Below the pieces are notes generated by a model that was not told the DNA's origin, did no database searches, and worked only from the letters and a program-made list of their open reading frames with translations. Both the position numbers and the translations under genes were made by a program. This document shows, piece by piece, positions 1 to 9,393 of a stretch of 64,000 nt of DNA. The stretch is from Pseudomonas frederiksbergensis. GTDB lineage: Bacteria; Pseudomonadota; Gammaproteobacteria; Pseudomonadales; Pseudomonadaceae. Within the stretch, counting starts at the first letter, position 1, and every line of letters begins with the position of its first letter. The stretch spans positions 1,215,501 to 1,279,500 of the forward strand of contig NZ_FNTF01000002.1 in NCBI RefSeq assembly GCF_900105495.1, in the 5' to 3' direction.

Positions 1-1
1 C

Positions 2-250
2 GAGTTCGGCGCGGCTTATGGTTCGGCGCTTCGCACTCGCTGGCGTCTGCCGCTGGAGCTGCGAGAGCTGATTGCGGCGGTCTACCAGTTCGGTGGCGGG
101 GTTTACTCCCGCGAAGCGCTGGTGATGAACATGGCTGCGCAACTGGCGCGCCTGACCGAGCATGAGGGCATTGAAGACCTGGCGAAGAGCCGGACGGCGC
201 GGTTGCTCAAGATCGGATTGCCGGAGCTGATGCGCTTACGCAAGAAATAA
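2..250 (+). CDS. HDOD-domain protein, C-terminal end (cut by window start)
   Basis: The first 249 bases are an open frame with no start in the window, ending in TAA. The 82 residues read as the end of an HDOD output domain: a G..YG..L...W.LP..LRE.I segment, a conserved region with NMAAQLARL, then a short helical tail ending LMRLRKK. HDOD proteins are HD-GYP relatives that usually lack phosphohydrolase activity and act as signalling adaptors. The upstream portion, which may hold further domains, is outside the window. Assignment to HDOD rests on pattern recognition of the tail only. A long palindromic repeat follows 8 bases after the stop. Confidence 0.6.
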   Translation, partial: EFGAAYGSALRTRWRLPLELRELIAAVYQFGGGVYSREALVMNMAAQLARLTEHEGIEDLAKSRTARLLKIGLPELMRLRKK

Positions 251-258
251 CGCAGGGA

Positions 259-370
259 GATCGTTCCCACGCTCTGCGTGGGAATGCCGCCCCGGACGCT
301 CCGCGTCCCTTCGCAAGTCGCGACGCAGAGCGTCACAGGATGCATTCCCACGCAGAGCGTGGGAACGATC
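259..370. repeat. Palindromic repeat, family 1 (GATCGTTCCCACGC type), full copy
   Basis: The outer arms are GATCGTTCCCACGC and its reverse complement GCGTGGGAACGATC. Each arm contains an inner small palindrome (CCCACGC TCT GCGTGGG), and a second inner pair GACGCTCCGCGTC / GACGCAGAGCGTC lies in the middle. The same element recurs about ten times in this window, always between genes, so it is an interspersed REP-like doublet. It sits between the HDOD gene and the convergent diguanylate cyclase gene, where it could act as a bidirectional RNA hairpin. Confidence 0.9.
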
Positions 371-376
371 ATGGGC

Positions 377-1372
377 TCAGGATGAGACGATGCGGTTCTT
401 GCCCTGGTGTTTGGCCTGGTACATTGCCGCATCTGCGCGGGCAAACAGGTTGTCCACGCTTTCGTCCTCGGCGGTGAGGCTGGTCAGGCCCTGGCTGACG
501 GTGATGCCGAACGTCTGGTCGCCATGGCTGAAACGCAATCGCTGAATCTCCCGTTGCAGGCGCTCGGCCACTTGCATGGCCATGTCTGGCGCACAGCCGG
601 GAAACACCGCAGCGAATTCCTCGCCACCAATTCGCCCGAACACATCACCTCGCCGCAACGTCGCGCGACCGCACTCGGCGATTCGTTGCAGCACGTTGTC
701 ACCTTCCTGGTGGCCGTAGGTATCGTTGATCACTTTGAAGTCATCGATGTCCAGCAGCAGGAAGGCCAGCGGCGTGCGTTGGTGCAGTGCCTGTTCGAAT
801 TCACGGTGGGCGCAGTCGAAGAAGTGTCGGCGGTTGCTGCTCTGGGTCAGCACGTCGGTGGTGGCCAGGCGTTGCAGCTCGGTTTCCATCTGCTTCTTGT
901 CAGTAATGTCTTCGGCAATGCCGACAATGATCACCGGTTGCCCTGGTTCGGCCTGGCGGTTGATGAAGCACTTGTCACTGAGCCAGCGGACCTGGCCGTC
1001 GGCGGTAATGATTCGGTACTCACGGTCTTCAACGGCGCCTTTGACCAATACTTCGGCCAGGCTGCGTTCGGCATAGTCCAGATCGTCGGGGTAAATGCTG
1101 TCGCGCCATTGGTTGTAGTCGGACAGTAACAAGCCTGCGGAGCGGCCGAAAATCCGTTCATACGCCGGGCTGACATAGAGCACGCGACGAGATTCCCAGT
1201 CGAAAGCCCAAAGCACCGCGTTGACGCTCACCAGCAGAGTGCTGAACAGTTGTTCTCGTTCACTCAGGCGTGCCACTTCGCCTTGCGCGTGCATTAGCGC
1301 CAGCAGGGTTTGCGCAGCCTCGGGCCACTGCGGGAGGGATGAGTCTTGTAGGCTTTTATTGACCATAGACAC
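377..1372 (-). CDS. PAS-GGDEF diguanylate cyclase
   Basis: 331 residues. A short N-terminal helix rich in L, A and E (about 15-45) precedes a PAS fold (about 45-150, with WAFDWESRRVLYVSPAYERIFG and a PAC tail DREYRIITADGQVRWL). A GGDEF domain (about 165-330) follows. The active-site motif is GGEEF, in the context GRIGGEEFAAVFPG, and an RRGD inhibitory I-site lies exactly five residues upstream. It is therefore predicted to be a catalytically competent, product-inhibited c-di-GMP synthase with a soluble sensory domain; no membrane segment is seen. The start is GTG at 1372, with GAG five bases upstream; an ATG two codons downstream (1366) is equally possible. The gene is monocistronic and convergent with the HDOD gene. 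Confidence 0.88.
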   Translation of the reverse strand: MSMVNKSLQDSSLPQWPEAAQTLLALMHAQGEVARLSEREQLFSTLLVSVNAVLWAFDWESRRVLYVSPAYERIFGRSAGLLLSDYNQWRDSIYPDDLDYAERSLAEVLVKGAVEDREYRIITADGQVRWLSDKCFINRQAEPGQPVIIVGIAEDITDKKQMETELQRLATTDVLTQSSNRRHFFDCAHREFEQALHQRTPLAFLLLDIDDFKVINDTYGHQEGDNVLQRIAECGRATLRRGDVFGRIGGEEFAAVFPGCAPDMAMQVAERLQREIQRLRFSHGDQTFGITVSQGLTSLTAEDESVDNLFARADAAMYQAKHQGKNRIVSS

Positions 1373-1485
1373 AAAATCTCAAAGGGCGTGTGCCGCTCGA
1401 GGGTCGAAAGCGGCCAATACCAGAGCCCGCCTGAATGGCGAAGTGTCTTTGAGATAGGGGATTTTGAGCGAAGTTCCCGCCTTAT

Positions 1486-1602
1486 GTGGTGAGGGAGCTT
1501 GCTCCCGCCGGGCGGTACTGGCGACGCGTTTTTCAATGAAAGAACGCCTCGCCAGGTTTTGCGACTGCTGCGCAGTCACGCGGGAGCAAGCTCCCTCGCC
1601 AC
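1486..1602. repeat. Palindromic repeat, family 3 (GTGG[CT]GAGGG-GCTTGC type)
   Basis: The left arm GTGGTGAGGGAGCTTGCTCCCGC pairs with a right arm ending GCGGGAGCAAGCTCCCTCGCCAC. An inner GACTGCTGCGCAGTC palindrome sits beside the right arm. Three other copies are at about 15.1, 50.7 and 52.5 kb. This copy ends 2 bases short of the desA stop codon and lies in the gap between desA and the diguanylate cyclase gene. Confidence 0.85.
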
Positions 1603-1604
1603 AG

Positions 1605-2792
1605 TCAGACTGCAGCGGCAGGGCGCAGGGAGTAGGTTTTCAACTGATCGGCGAAGTCGCGCAGGGATTGAATCCCGCTGGCTTCGGCTTCGTGTACCCA
1701 GTCCTTGATGGCGGCCAGCATGTCGTGACCATTTGAGCTGGTCTTGACCCAGATCTGCTGCAAGGCCAGGCGTTTCTCGTAAATTACCTTCAGCGCCTGA
1801 CTGTGCTCGAGCATGGTCTGGATGCGAACGTGGTGTTTGTCATCCAGCAGGCTGGTTTCCCGCGAGAGCAGGCGCTTGGCGCGGTGGAACTGGTGGCGGA
1901 CCGAGTGATCGACTTTTTCCAGCTCTTGCTTGACCAGCGGTGCGATTACCAATTTGCGGTACTGGGCCATGATCTGGAAGCGGTTGTTGAGGATCGCCAT
2001 GGCGGTGTCCATGTCCAGGTTGCCTTTGCCTTCGACCCGATGGGCGATGGGTGCAACACGCTGAACCTTGGCCAGGCGCAGGAAGCTGAAGACCTGGATC
2101 CAGGCCCAGCCGAGATCGAATTCCCACTTCTTCACCGACAGTTTTGCCGAATTAGGGTAGGTGTGATGGTTGTTATGCAGTTCTTCGCCGCCGATCAGGA
2201 TGCCCCACGGCACCAGATTGGTCGCCGCATCGCGGCATTCGAAGTTGCGGTAGCCGATGGCATGGCCCAGGCCATTGACCACGCCGGCGGCCCAGACCGG
2301 GATCCACATCATCTGGATTGCCCAGATGGTGATGCCGATGGTGCCGAACAGCAGCAGGTCAATGACGCCCATGATCGCCACGCCCAGCAGCGGGAAACGG
2401 CTGTACAGGTTGCGTTCGATCCAGTCTTCGGGACAGTTCTTGCCGTAGATGCGCAGGGTCTCGGGGTTTTCCGCCTCGGCGCGGTACAGCTCGGCGCCTT
2501 TGCGCAGAACGGTGGCCAGGCCCTTGATGACCGGGCTGTGCGGGTCATCGACGGTTTCGCATTTGGCGTGGTGCTTGCGATGGATAGCGGTCCACTCGCG
2601 GGTGTTCTGTGCCGTGGTCAGCCACAGCCAGAAGCGGAAGAAATGTTTCAGGCCAGCATTGAGCTCAAGCGAGCGATGGGCTGAATAACGATGCAGATAG
2701 ACCGTGACGCCGATGATCGTCACGTGGGTCATCAGCAGGGTGACTGCCACCAGTGACCAGGGCGACAAGCCGAGAAAACCTTCGTACCACAT
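1605..2792 (-). CDS. desA: Membrane acyl desaturase DesA (delta-9 type)
   Basis: 395 residues. This is a membrane di-iron desaturase that introduces a cis double bond into acyl chains of membrane lipids. The three histidine boxes are visible: HRYSAH (34-39), HRKHH (71-75) and HNNHH (206-210). Hydrophobic stretches surround them (about 11-33, 52-62, 136-172). The C-terminal third is soluble and helical. Length and motifs match the DesA aerobic phospholipid desaturase of P. aeruginosa (about 394 aa), which acts on fatty acids already at the sn-2 position. The start ATG at 2792 has a moderate GAGGG upstream. It is divergent from the GGDEF-EAL gene, as in P. aeruginosa. Cold or fluidity control is expected from the family but not visible here. 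Confidence 0.92.
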   Translation of the reverse strand: MWYEGFLGLSPWSLVAVTLLMTHVTIIGVTVYLHRYSAHRSLELNAGLKHFFRFWLWLTTAQNTREWTAIHRKHHAKCETVDDPHSPVIKGLATVLRKGAELYRAEAENPETLRIYGKNCPEDWIERNLYSRFPLLGVAIMGVIDLLLFGTIGITIWAIQMMWIPVWAAGVVNGLGHAIGYRNFECRDAATNLVPWGILIGGEELHNNHHTYPNSAKLSVKKWEFDLGWAWIQVFSFLRLAKVQRVAPIAHRVEGKGNLDMDTAMAILNNRFQIMAQYRKLVIAPLVKQELEKVDHSVRHQFHRAKRLLSRETSLLDDKHHVRIQTMLEHSQALKVIYEKRLALQQIWVKTSSNGHDMLAAIKDWVHEAEASGIQSLRDFADQLKTYSLRPAAAV

Positions 2793-2927
2793 AGGCTATT
2801 GGGCCCTCGATAAAGAAAAAAACAGCCGTTGCATTATCACTGAGCCCACAGATAAAACCAGTCGCCCTTTCAGATAAGAGTGGCCGGATGTTTCTTTAAA
2901 CTATAATTCCATCCACTTTTAAGGGAC

Positions 2928-4865
2928 ATGGACGACCTAATGGCTGCTACCTACCGCGATGCTCTGCGTGCAGCGCTGCTTTATCTTCTGGTTTCTGTCG
3001 GTTGGCTGCAGTTCAGTGGCCATTTATTGAACAGTTTCTTCGATAGCTCTGCCGAGCTAATGCGTTGGCAACTGATCAACGGTTATGCCTGGGTGGTGTT
3101 CAGTGCCGGTTTGATTTTTCTCGCTCGGGCGCGATTGTTCCGTTGCCTGGGAATCGGCGCCAAGTTGCGTGAGCGCACTGAAGACCGTGAGCGCTTGCGT
3201 CAGGCAGCGGCGGTCTTCGATTGCACCCGTGAAGGGGTGCTGGTCACTGATAGTCAGGGCCTGATCGTTCATGTGAACCGGGCCTTCATGCAAATCACCG
3301 GTTATCAGAGTGAGGAAGTGCTGGGTCATCGACCCAGTCTGTTCAAGTCCGGCCATCACCCGCCGGCTTTCTATCAAGCGATGTTCGCAACACTCAACAG
3401 CACGGGCGAGTGGAGCGGAGAAATCTGGAACCGCCGCAAAAGCGGCGAGATTTACCCGCAATGGCAGACTATCCGCATCATTCACGACGACCGACGGCGG
3501 CCTAGTCATTACGTTGCAGTGTTTTCCGACATCAGCGCCATCAAGAACTCCGAACATGAACTGACACGTCTGGCTCACTACGATCCGCTGACCGATCTCC
3601 CCAACCGCTTGCTGTTTACCGACCGCACCGAGCAGGCCCTGGCTTCGGCGCAGACCCACAAGCGCGGCTGCGCGTTGCTGATGATCGATCTTGATCACTT
3701 CAAGATGATCAACGACAGCCTCGGGCATAGCATTGGGGACCAGCTGCTCAAGGGCGTGGCCGAGCGTTTGAGCGCGATGGTCGGACCGGGAATCACCCTG
3801 GCGCGCCTTGGCGGTGACGAGTTCGCCGTGCTGGCTGAAAGCTGTCCGCAAATGGTGCAGGCGGCGGCGCTGGCTCAGCGGATCATCGATGGTCTCAGAG
3901 AGCCGTTCCAGATCGACGGGCATCAGTTGTTCGTCAATATCAGCGTCGGCATCAGCCTGTTCCCCGGTGACGCCCTGAGTGCCGAGCAGTTGTTGCGCAA
4001 CTCAGACTCGGCGCTGTTCAAGGCCAAGAGTGCCGGCCGCAACGGCTACGCCCTCTATACCGAAGAATTGACCGCCCATGCCCAGCAACGGGTCGAGACA
4101 GCATTCCAATTGCGCCGTGCGCTGGAACAGCAGGAGTTGCGGGTTTATTACCAGCCGGTTCACGACCTCAAGACCAGCCGCCTGATCGGCGTCGAGGCAT
4201 TGGTGCGCTGGGAGCATCCGCAGCGAGGGTTGGTGTCGCCGGCAGAATTCATTCCCATTGCCGAGCGCACTGGTCTGATCGCCGAAATTGATGCCTGGGT
4301 GATGCGCCAGGCGTGTGAGCAGATGTGCCGGTGGCAGCAGGCCGGGGTGGTGGTGTCGTTTGTCGCGGTGAATGTTTCTTCCCGGCTGTTCGCCCGCCGA
4401 GAGCTGTTTGGGCAGGTGGCGAAGGTGCTGCACGAAACCGGGCTGGACCCTGCCTGTCTGGAGCTGGAAGTCACTGAGAGCGCTGTGATGGATGATCCGG
4501 AAGTCGCGCTGGAGCAGATGCACAGGTTGCGTGAACTAGGCGTTCGGCTGGCCATCGATGACTTTGGTACAGGCTATTCCTCATTGCTGCGCCTCAAGCG
4601 GATGCCGGTTCAGAAACTCAAGATCGATCAGGGCTTCGTGGCGGGGCTGCCGTGGGATGAGGATGACGCGGCGATTGTGCGGGTGATCATTGCGCTGGCC
4701 CAGAGCATGGGGATGCAGGTTCATGCCGAGGGGATCGAGCAGGTCGAGCAGGCGAGCTTTTTGCTCGAACACGGCTGCGACCTGGGGCAGGGGTACTGGT
4801 TTGGGCGGCCGGTGCCGGCCGGGCAGCTGGATTGGTACCTGACTCCACAGATTCTGCAGCACTGA
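2928..4865 (+). CDS. Membrane-anchored PAS-GGDEF-EAL c-di-GMP protein
   Basis: 645 residues. Two hydrophobic helices lie at the N-terminus (about 13-33 and 50-70), then a PAS/PAC module (about 85-205, with GVLVTDSQGLIVHVNRAF). The GGDEF domain (about 215-380) has an intact GGDEF but no RxxD I-site. The EAL domain (about 395-640) has an intact EAL signature (GVEALVRWEH). The other EAL catalytic positions are all present: VNVSS, ELEVTES, IDDFGTG, KLKID, AEGIE and GQGYWFG. The sequence thus predicts an active phosphodiesterase with a possible synthase half. Synteny (desA on one side, oscA-sbp on the other) matches P. aeruginosa PA0285. The start ATG at 2928 has AAGGG only two bases upstream; ATG at 2940 is an alternative. 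Confidence 0.9.
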   Translation: MDDLMAATYRDALRAALLYLLVSVGWLQFSGHLLNSFFDSSAELMRWQLINGYAWVVFSAGLIFLARARLFRCLGIGAKLRERTEDRERLRQAAAVFDCTREGVLVTDSQGLIVHVNRAFMQITGYQSEEVLGHRPSLFKSGHHPPAFYQAMFATLNSTGEWSGEIWNRRKSGEIYPQWQTIRIIHDDRRRPSHYVAVFSDISAIKNSEHELTRLAHYDPLTDLPNRLLFTDRTEQALASAQTHKRGCALLMIDLDHFKMINDSLGHSIGDQLLKGVAERLSAMVGPGITLARLGGDEFAVLAESCPQMVQAAALAQRIIDGLREPFQIDGHQLFVNISVGISLFPGDALSAEQLLRNSDSALFKAKSAGRNGYALYTEELTAHAQQRVETAFQLRRALEQQELRVYYQPVHDLKTSRLIGVEALVRWEHPQRGLVSPAEFIPIAERTGLIAEIDAWVMRQACEQMCRWQQAGVVVSFVAVNVSSRLFARRELFGQVAKVLHETGLDPACLELEVTESAVMDDPEVALEQMHRLRELGVRLAIDDFGTGYSSLLRLKRMPVQKLKIDQGFVAGLPWDEDDAAIVRVIIALAQSMGMQVHAEGIEQVEQASFLLEHGCDLGQGYWFGRPVPAGQLDWYLTPQILQH

Positions 4866-4887
4866 TCGCGCGTTCCTTCTCAAACCT

Positions 4888-4936
4888 GACGCAGAGCGTC
4901 ACAGGATGCATTCCCACGCAGAGCGTGGGAACGATC
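4888..4936. repeat. Palindromic repeat, family 1, half copy
   Basis: Only the right half of the element is present: GACGCAGAGCGTC, then ATTCCCACGCAGAGCGTGGGAACGATC-like sequence. A solo half next to full doublets elsewhere is the pattern expected of REP singlets versus paired elements. Confidence 0.8.
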
Positions 4937-4967
4937 AGTCTTCGGGCATTCTTTTGGTTATATTAAA

Positions 4968-4992
4968 ATTCTTAAATAGTCTTTTTAAGAAT
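4968..4992. promoter_or_regulatory. Inverted repeat upstream of oscA, candidate sulfur-regulator site
   Basis: A perfect 9-base inverted repeat, ATTCTTAAA and TTTAAGAAT, is separated by 7 bases in a markedly AT-rich stretch about 80 bases upstream of oscA. The size and symmetry suit a LysR-type regulator. CysB is the obvious candidate because the downstream genes are sulfate-uptake genes, but the identity of the binding protein is inference. Confidence 0.45.
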
Positions 4993-5073
4993 ATCTGCGC
5001 TTATCTACTATTGGCCTCACGCCGCAAGCAGTCCCGCCACTGCCAGGCAACCTCTAGTTGAAGGAGCAGCACC

Positions 5074-5256
5074 ATGAGCGCATCCCTACGCAGCGTTGAC
5101 GGCCAGGACGAAGCAACCATTTTGCGTGAGATCCAGAGCGCCTTGCGCGATCTGCGTTTTGGCGCAGTGGAAATCACCGTGCATAACGCCCAAGTGGTCC
5201 AGATCGAACGCAAAGAGAAATTCCGGTTGCAGAACCCGGGCAACAAACCGAGTTAA
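5074..5256 (+). CDS. oscA: OscA, small sulfur-starvation response protein
   Basis: 60 residues, of the DUF2292/YezD type: EATILREIQSALRDLRFGAVEIT, then VHNAQVVQIERKEKFRL. OscA was described in P. corrugata as needed for the sulfur-starvation response and for growth under chromate; its biochemical role is unknown. A strong ribosome site (AAGGAG) precedes the ATG. It lies directly upstream of sbp (70-base gap), the same arrangement as in other pseudomonads, which supports co-regulation with sulfate uptake. It is soluble, with no signal peptide. Confidence 0.88.
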   Translation: MSASLRSVDGQDEATILREIQSALRDLRFGAVEITVHNAQVVQIERKEKFRLQNPGNKPS

Positions 5257-5326
5257 AAACCGGCAAGCCGATACCAGCACACCATAAGAAAAAGCCAACA
5301 CAATCAGAATTCCAGGAGCTTTCACC

Positions 5327-6340
5327 ATGTCGTCGATTCGTCATTTCGCTTTGGCCGCCCTGGCCAGTGCCCTCTTTGCTGGTTCTGCGGTTGCCAAGGA
5401 TTACGAACTGCTCAACGTGTCGTACGACCCGACTCGCGAGCTGTATCAGGACTACAACGCCGAATTCGTCAAGTTCTGGCAGAAAGATCACGCCGGCGAC
5501 AAGGTGAAAATCCAGCAGTCCCACGGTGGTTCGGGCAAGCAGGGGCGAGCTGTGATCGACGGTCTGCGTGCCGACGTGGTGACCCTGGCCCTGGCCGGTG
5601 ACATCGATGAAATCGCCAAGCTCGGCAAAACCTTGCCGGCGGATTGGCAGCAGCGCCTGCCGCAAGCGAGCACGCCTTACACCTCGACCATCGTGTTCCT
5701 GGTGCGCAAGGGCAACCCCAAGGGCATCAAGGATTGGGGCGACCTGATCAAGAACGGCGTGGAAGTCATCACCCCGAACCCGAAAACCTCCGGTGGCGCA
5801 CGCTGGAACTTCCTCGCGGCGTGGGCCTATGGCCTGAAAGCCAATGGCGGTGACGAAGCGAAAGCCAAGGAATACGTGCAAGCCCTGTTCAAACACGTTC
5901 CTGTGCTGGACACCGGTGCTCGCGGTTCGACCATTACCTTCGTCAACAACGGTCAGGGAGACGTGTTGCTGGCCTGGGAAAACGAAGCCTTCCTGGCGCT
6001 GAAAGAAGACGGCGGCGCCGACAAGTTCGACATTGTCGTGCCTTCGTTGTCGATCCTCGCCGAACCTCCGGTCGCCGTGGTCGACAAGAATGCCGAGAAA
6101 AAGGGCAACACCGAGATCGCCGAAGCGTACCTCAAGCACCTTTACAGCCCGGCCGGCCAGGAAATTGCGGCAAAAAACTTCTATCGTCCACGTGACAAGG
6201 ATGTCGCCGCCAAGTACGCCAAACAGTTCCCGACACTGGACCTGGTGACCATCGACAAGGACTTCGGCGGCTGGAAAACCGCACAGCCGAAATTCTTTAA
6301 CGACGGTGGTGTGTTCGACCAGATTTACCAGGCGCAATAA
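5327..6340 (+). CDS. sbp: Periplasmic sulfate-binding protein
   Basis: 337 residues. A clear Sec signal peptide (hydrophobic [14 protein letters not shown], cleavage before KDYEL) is followed by a type II periplasmic binding fold typical of Sbp/CysP. Conserved stretches are [15 protein letters not shown] near the mature N-terminus and SHGGSGKQ, part of the sulfate-binding loop family. It captures sulfate (possibly thiosulfate) for CysTWA. AGGAG precedes the ATG. A palindromic repeat lies between this gene and cysT, which may uncouple its expression from that of the permeases. Confidence 0.95.
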   Translation: MSSIRHFALAALASALFAGSAVAKDYELLNVSYDPTRELYQDYNAEFVKFWQKDHAGDKVKIQQSHGGSGKQGRAVIDGLRADVVTLALAGDIDEIAKLGKTLPADWQQRLPQASTPYTSTIVFLVRKGNPKGIKDWGDLIKNGVEVITPNPKTSGGARWNFLAAWAYGLKANGGDEAKAKEYVQALFKHVPVLDTGARGSTITFVNNGQGDVLLAWENEAFLALKEDGGADKFDIVVPSLSILAEPPVAVVDKNAEKKGNTEIAEAYLKHLYSPAGQEIAAKNFYRPRDKDVAAKYAKQFPTLDLVTIDKDFGGWKTAQPKFFNDGGVFDQIYQAQ

Positions 6341-6383
6341 CCTGTAAATAGATCTGCCAACGGTAAGTCAGGGGTGGGCAACT

Positions 6384-6473
6384 TGTGGGAGCGAGCCTGC
6401 TCGCGATGACGGCGGTACATTCAACATCAATGTTGGCTGACCAGGCGCTATCGCGAGCAGGCTCGCTCCCACA
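6384..6473. repeat. Palindromic repeat, family 2 (GTGGGAGCGAGCCTGCTCGCGA type), between sbp and cysT
   Basis: TGTGGGAGCGAGCCTGCTCG and its reverse complement form about 20-base arms around a roughly 50-base core. The core contains a smaller ACATCAATGTT-like palindrome. In mRNA this would make a long hairpin between the binding-protein gene and the permease genes. Copies also occur at about 28.2, 41.1, 43.8 and 47.9 kb, with decayed ones at 56.6 and 60.1 kb. Confidence 0.88.
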
Positions 6474-6568
6474 GGGATTGCAGTGTTCAGTCCTTGACTG
6501 CCGGGCATTGGCTAAACAGGCCCCGATTTCACCGTCGGGGCTTAGCGCGTTATCAACCAAGGACTTTT

Positions 6569-7387
6569 ATGTCGCGTCGTATCTCCCCCGTCATACCCGG
6601 CTTCGGGCTGACGCTGGGTTACACCTTGGTGTACCTCAGCCTGATTGTGCTCATTCCACTGGCGGCGATGTTCGTGCATGCCGCTCAACTCACCTGGGAC
6701 CAGTTCTGGGCAATTATCTCGGCGCCACGGGTGCTGGCGGCGTTGAAGCTCAGCTTCGGCACCGCGCTCTATGCCGCGATCATCAACGGCATCATCGGCA
6801 CGCTGCTGGCCTGGGTGCTGGTGCGCTATACCTTCCCTGGACGCAAAGTCATCGATGCGATGATCGACTTACCCTTCGCATTGCCCACCGCTGTGGCCGG
6901 TATCGCGCTGACTGCGCTCTACGCGCCCAATGGTTGGGTGGGTCAGTTTGCAGCGGACCTGGGCTTCAAGATCGCCTATACCCCCCTCGGCATCACCCTT
7001 GCCCTCACTTTTGTGACACTTCCATTCGTAGTACGTACCGTACAGCCAGTATTGGCCGATATCCCTCGTGAAGTGGAAGAAGCGGCGGCGTGCCTGGGTG
7101 CAAAACCACTACAGGTTTTCCGCCATATTCTGGTACCTGCACTGTTGCCAGCCTGGCTGACCGGTTTCGCGCTGGCCTTTGCCCGCGGGGTCGGCGAGTA
7201 CGGTTCAGTGATTTTCATTGCCGGTAACATGCCGATGAAAACCGAGATCCTGCCGCTGCTGATCATGGTCAAGCTCGACCAGTACGATTACACCGGCGCC
7301 ACGTCCATTGGTGTACTGATGCTGGTGGTTTCCTTCGTCCTGTTGCTGCTGATCAACTTGCTGCAGCGGCGCATCGAAACCCCATAA
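6569..7387 (+). CDS. cysT: Sulfate/thiosulfate ABC transporter permease CysT
   Basis: 272 residues with about six membrane helices. The EAA loop that docks to the ATPase is visible as EVEEAAACLGAKPLQVFRHI. Together with CysW it forms the inner-membrane channel of the sulfate importer. I use the ATG at 6569 because AAGGA lies 6 bases upstream and the downstream sequence matches the normal CysT N-terminus; an in-frame start 75 bases earlier lies in non-conserved sequence. The cysW start follows after 12 bases. Confidence 0.94.
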   Translation: MSRRISPVIPGFGLTLGYTLVYLSLIVLIPLAAMFVHAAQLTWDQFWAIISAPRVLAALKLSFGTALYAAIINGIIGTLLAWVLVRYTFPGRKVIDAMIDLPFALPTAVAGIALTALYAPNGWVGQFAADLGFKIAYTPLGITLALTFVTLPFVVRTVQPVLADIPREVEEAAACLGAKPLQVFRHILVPALLPAWLTGFALAFARGVGEYGSVIFIAGNMPMKTEILPLLIMVKLDQYDYTGATSIGVLMLVVSFVLLLLINLLQRRIETP

Positions 7388-7399
7388 GGAGGCGCAGAA

Positions 7400-8269
7400 A
7401 TGTCCCAATCGTCTATTGCTGCTGCTTCCTCGAACGCCGCCCGCCGTGGCAGTGCTTCATCGCGGCGAATCTTGATCGGCCTCGGCTGGCTGGTGTTCGC
7501 CCTGTTCCTGTTACTGCCGCTGGTGATCGTGGTGTCTCAGGGCCTGAAGCTCGGAATCGGTGCGTTCTTCACCGCGATCTTCGAGCCCGACGCGTTGTCG
7601 GCCCTGAAACTCACGGTGATCGCCGTGCTGATTTCGGTGCCGCTGAACCTGGTGTTCGGCGTCAGCGCTGCATGGTGCGTGAGCAAGTACTCGTTCCGTG
7701 GCAAAAGTATGCTGGTCACGCTGATCGACCTGCCGTTCTCGGTGTCGCCGGTCATCGCCGGCCTGGTCTACGTGCTGATGTTCGGCGCCCAAGGCCTGTT
7801 CGGGCCGTGGCTGCAGGACCACGATATCCAGATCGTCTTTGCCTTGCCGGGCATCGTGCTGGCGACGATCTTCGTCACCGTGCCGTTCGTGGCGCGCGAG
7901 CTGATCCCGCTGATGCAGGAACAAGGCACGCAGGAAGAAGAGGCCGCGCGCCTGCTCGGCGCCAATGGCTGGCAGATGTTCTGGCACGTTACCGTTCCCA
8001 ACATCAAATGGGGCCTGATCTACGGCGTGGTGCTATGTACGGCGCGGGCGATGGGTGAGTTCGGTGCGGTGTCGGTGGTTTCCGGGCACATTCGCGGGGT
8101 GACCAACACCCTGCCGCTGCACGTCGAGATCCTCTACAACGAATACAACCACGTGGCCGCGTTCGCCGTGGCGAGCCTGTTGCTGATCCTGGCGCTCTTC
8201 ATCCTGCTGCTCAAGCAGTGGAGCGAAAACCGTATTAACCGCCTGCGCGCCAGCGCCGCGGAGGAATAA
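7400..8269 (+). CDS. cysW: Sulfate/thiosulfate ABC transporter permease CysW
   Basis: 289 residues. A polar, Ser/Ala-rich N-terminus (about 25 aa) precedes six predicted membrane helices. The EAA loop reads [20 protein letters not shown]. It partners CysT in the membrane. A strong TAAGGAGG precedes the ATG. The gene is immediately followed by cysA (3-base gap), so the three genes form one translationally coupled unit. Confidence 0.94.
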   Translation: MSQSSIAAASSNAARRGSASSRRILIGLGWLVFALFLLLPLVIVVSQGLKLGIGAFFTAIFEPDALSALKLTVIAVLISVPLNLVFGVSAAWCVSKYSFRGKSMLVTLIDLPFSVSPVIAGLVYVLMFGAQGLFGPWLQDHDIQIVFALPGIVLATIFVTVPFVARELIPLMQEQGTQEEEAARLLGANGWQMFWHVTVPNIKWGLIYGVVLCTARAMGEFGAVSVVSGHIRGVTNTLPLHVEILYNEYNHVAAFAVASLLLILALFILLLKQWSENRINRLRASAAEE

Positions 8270-8272
8270 GTC

Positions 8273-9262
8273 ATGTCGATCGAAGTGCGTAACGTCAGCA
8301 AGAACTTTCACGCGTTCAAGGCGCTGGACAACATCAGCCTGGACATTCAAAGCGGCGAACTCGTGGCGCTGCTGGGCCCCTCGGGTTGCGGTAAAACCAC
8401 ATTGCTGCGGATCATCGCCGGTCTGGAAACCCCGGATCATGGCAACATCGTGTTCCACGGAGAAGACGTCTCCGGCCACGATGTGCGTGATCGCAACGTC
8501 GGTTTCGTGTTCCAGCACTACGCGCTATTTCGCCACATGACCGTGTTCGACAACGTCGCGTTCGGCCTGCGCATGAAGCCGAAAAACCAGCGCCCGAGCG
8601 AAAGCCAGATCGCGGTGAAAGTCCACGAGCTGCTGAACATGGTGCAGCTGGATTGGCTGTCGGATCGCTACCCGGAACAACTTTCCGGCGGTCAGCGTCA
8701 ACGTATTGCCTTGGCTCGCGCCTTGGCGGTGGAGCCGAAGGTCCTGCTGCTCGACGAACCCTTCGGCGCCCTCGATGCCAAGGTCCGTAAAGAACTGCGT
8801 CGCTGGTTGGCGCGGCTACACGAAGACATCAACCTGACCTCGGTGTTCGTGACTCACGACCAGGAAGAAGCGATGGAAGTCGCCGACCGCATCGTGGTGA
8901 TGAACAAGGGCGTGATCGAGCAGATCGGCTCACCGGGCGACGTCTACGAAAACCCGGCCAGCGATTTCGTTTATCACTTCCTGGGTGACTCGAACCGGCT
9001 GCATCTGGGTGATGACAACCATGTGCTGTTCCGTCCACACGAAGTGTCGCTGTCGCGTCACGAGCTGGAGGATCACCACGCGGCCGAGGTGCGGGATATT
9101 CGTCCGTTGGGCGCGACGACACGGGTGACACTGAAGGTCGAAGGCCAGAGCGAATTGATCGAAGCGGAAGTGGTGAAAGATCACGACAGCCTGATCGGGC
9201 TGGCGAAGGGCGAGACGCTGTTCTTCAAGCCAAAGGTCTGGCAGAAACTCGCCAATATTTAA
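8273..9262 (+). CDS. cysA: Sulfate/thiosulfate ABC transporter ATPase CysA
   Basis: 329 residues. The Walker A motif is GPSGCGKTT (near residue 35), the Q-loop is VFQHYALF, the signature is LSGGQRQR, and Walker B is [12 protein letters not shown]. An H-loop [14 protein letters not shown] and a C-terminal TOBE-type domain (about 240-329) complete the normal CysA architecture. It energises sulfate import by CysTW with Sbp. GGAGG precedes the ATG. A family 1 repeat begins 11 bases after the stop and probably marks the operon end. Confidence 0.95.
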   Translation: MSIEVRNVSKNFHAFKALDNISLDIQSGELVALLGPSGCGKTTLLRIIAGLETPDHGNIVFHGEDVSGHDVRDRNVGFVFQHYALFRHMTVFDNVAFGLRMKPKNQRPSESQIAVKVHELLNMVQLDWLSDRYPEQLSGGQRQRIALARALAVEPKVLLLDEPFGALDAKVRKELRRWLARLHEDINLTSVFVTHDQEEAMEVADRIVVMNKGVIEQIGSPGDVYENPASDFVYHFLGDSNRLHLGDDNHVLFRPHEVSLSRHELEDHHAAEVRDIRPLGATTRVTLKVEGQSELIEAEVVKDHDSLIGLAKGETLFFKPKVWQKLANI

Positions 9263-9273
9263 CCCCTCCAGCT

Positions 9274-9375
9274 GATCGTTCCCACGTTCTGCGTGGGAAT
9301 GCCTCATGGGACGCTCCGCGTCCAGTGACGCAGAGCGTCACGGTATGCATTCCCACGCAGAGCGTGGGAACGATC
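9274..9375. repeat. Palindromic repeat, family 1, full copy
   Basis: Full doublet with GATCGTTCCCACG and CGTGGGAACGATC outer arms and a central GACGCTCCGCGTC / GACGCAGAGCGTC pair. It lies between the convergent cysA and Mpo1-like genes. Confidence 0.9.
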
Positions 9376-9393
9376 AATCAAAAGCATCGCGTC

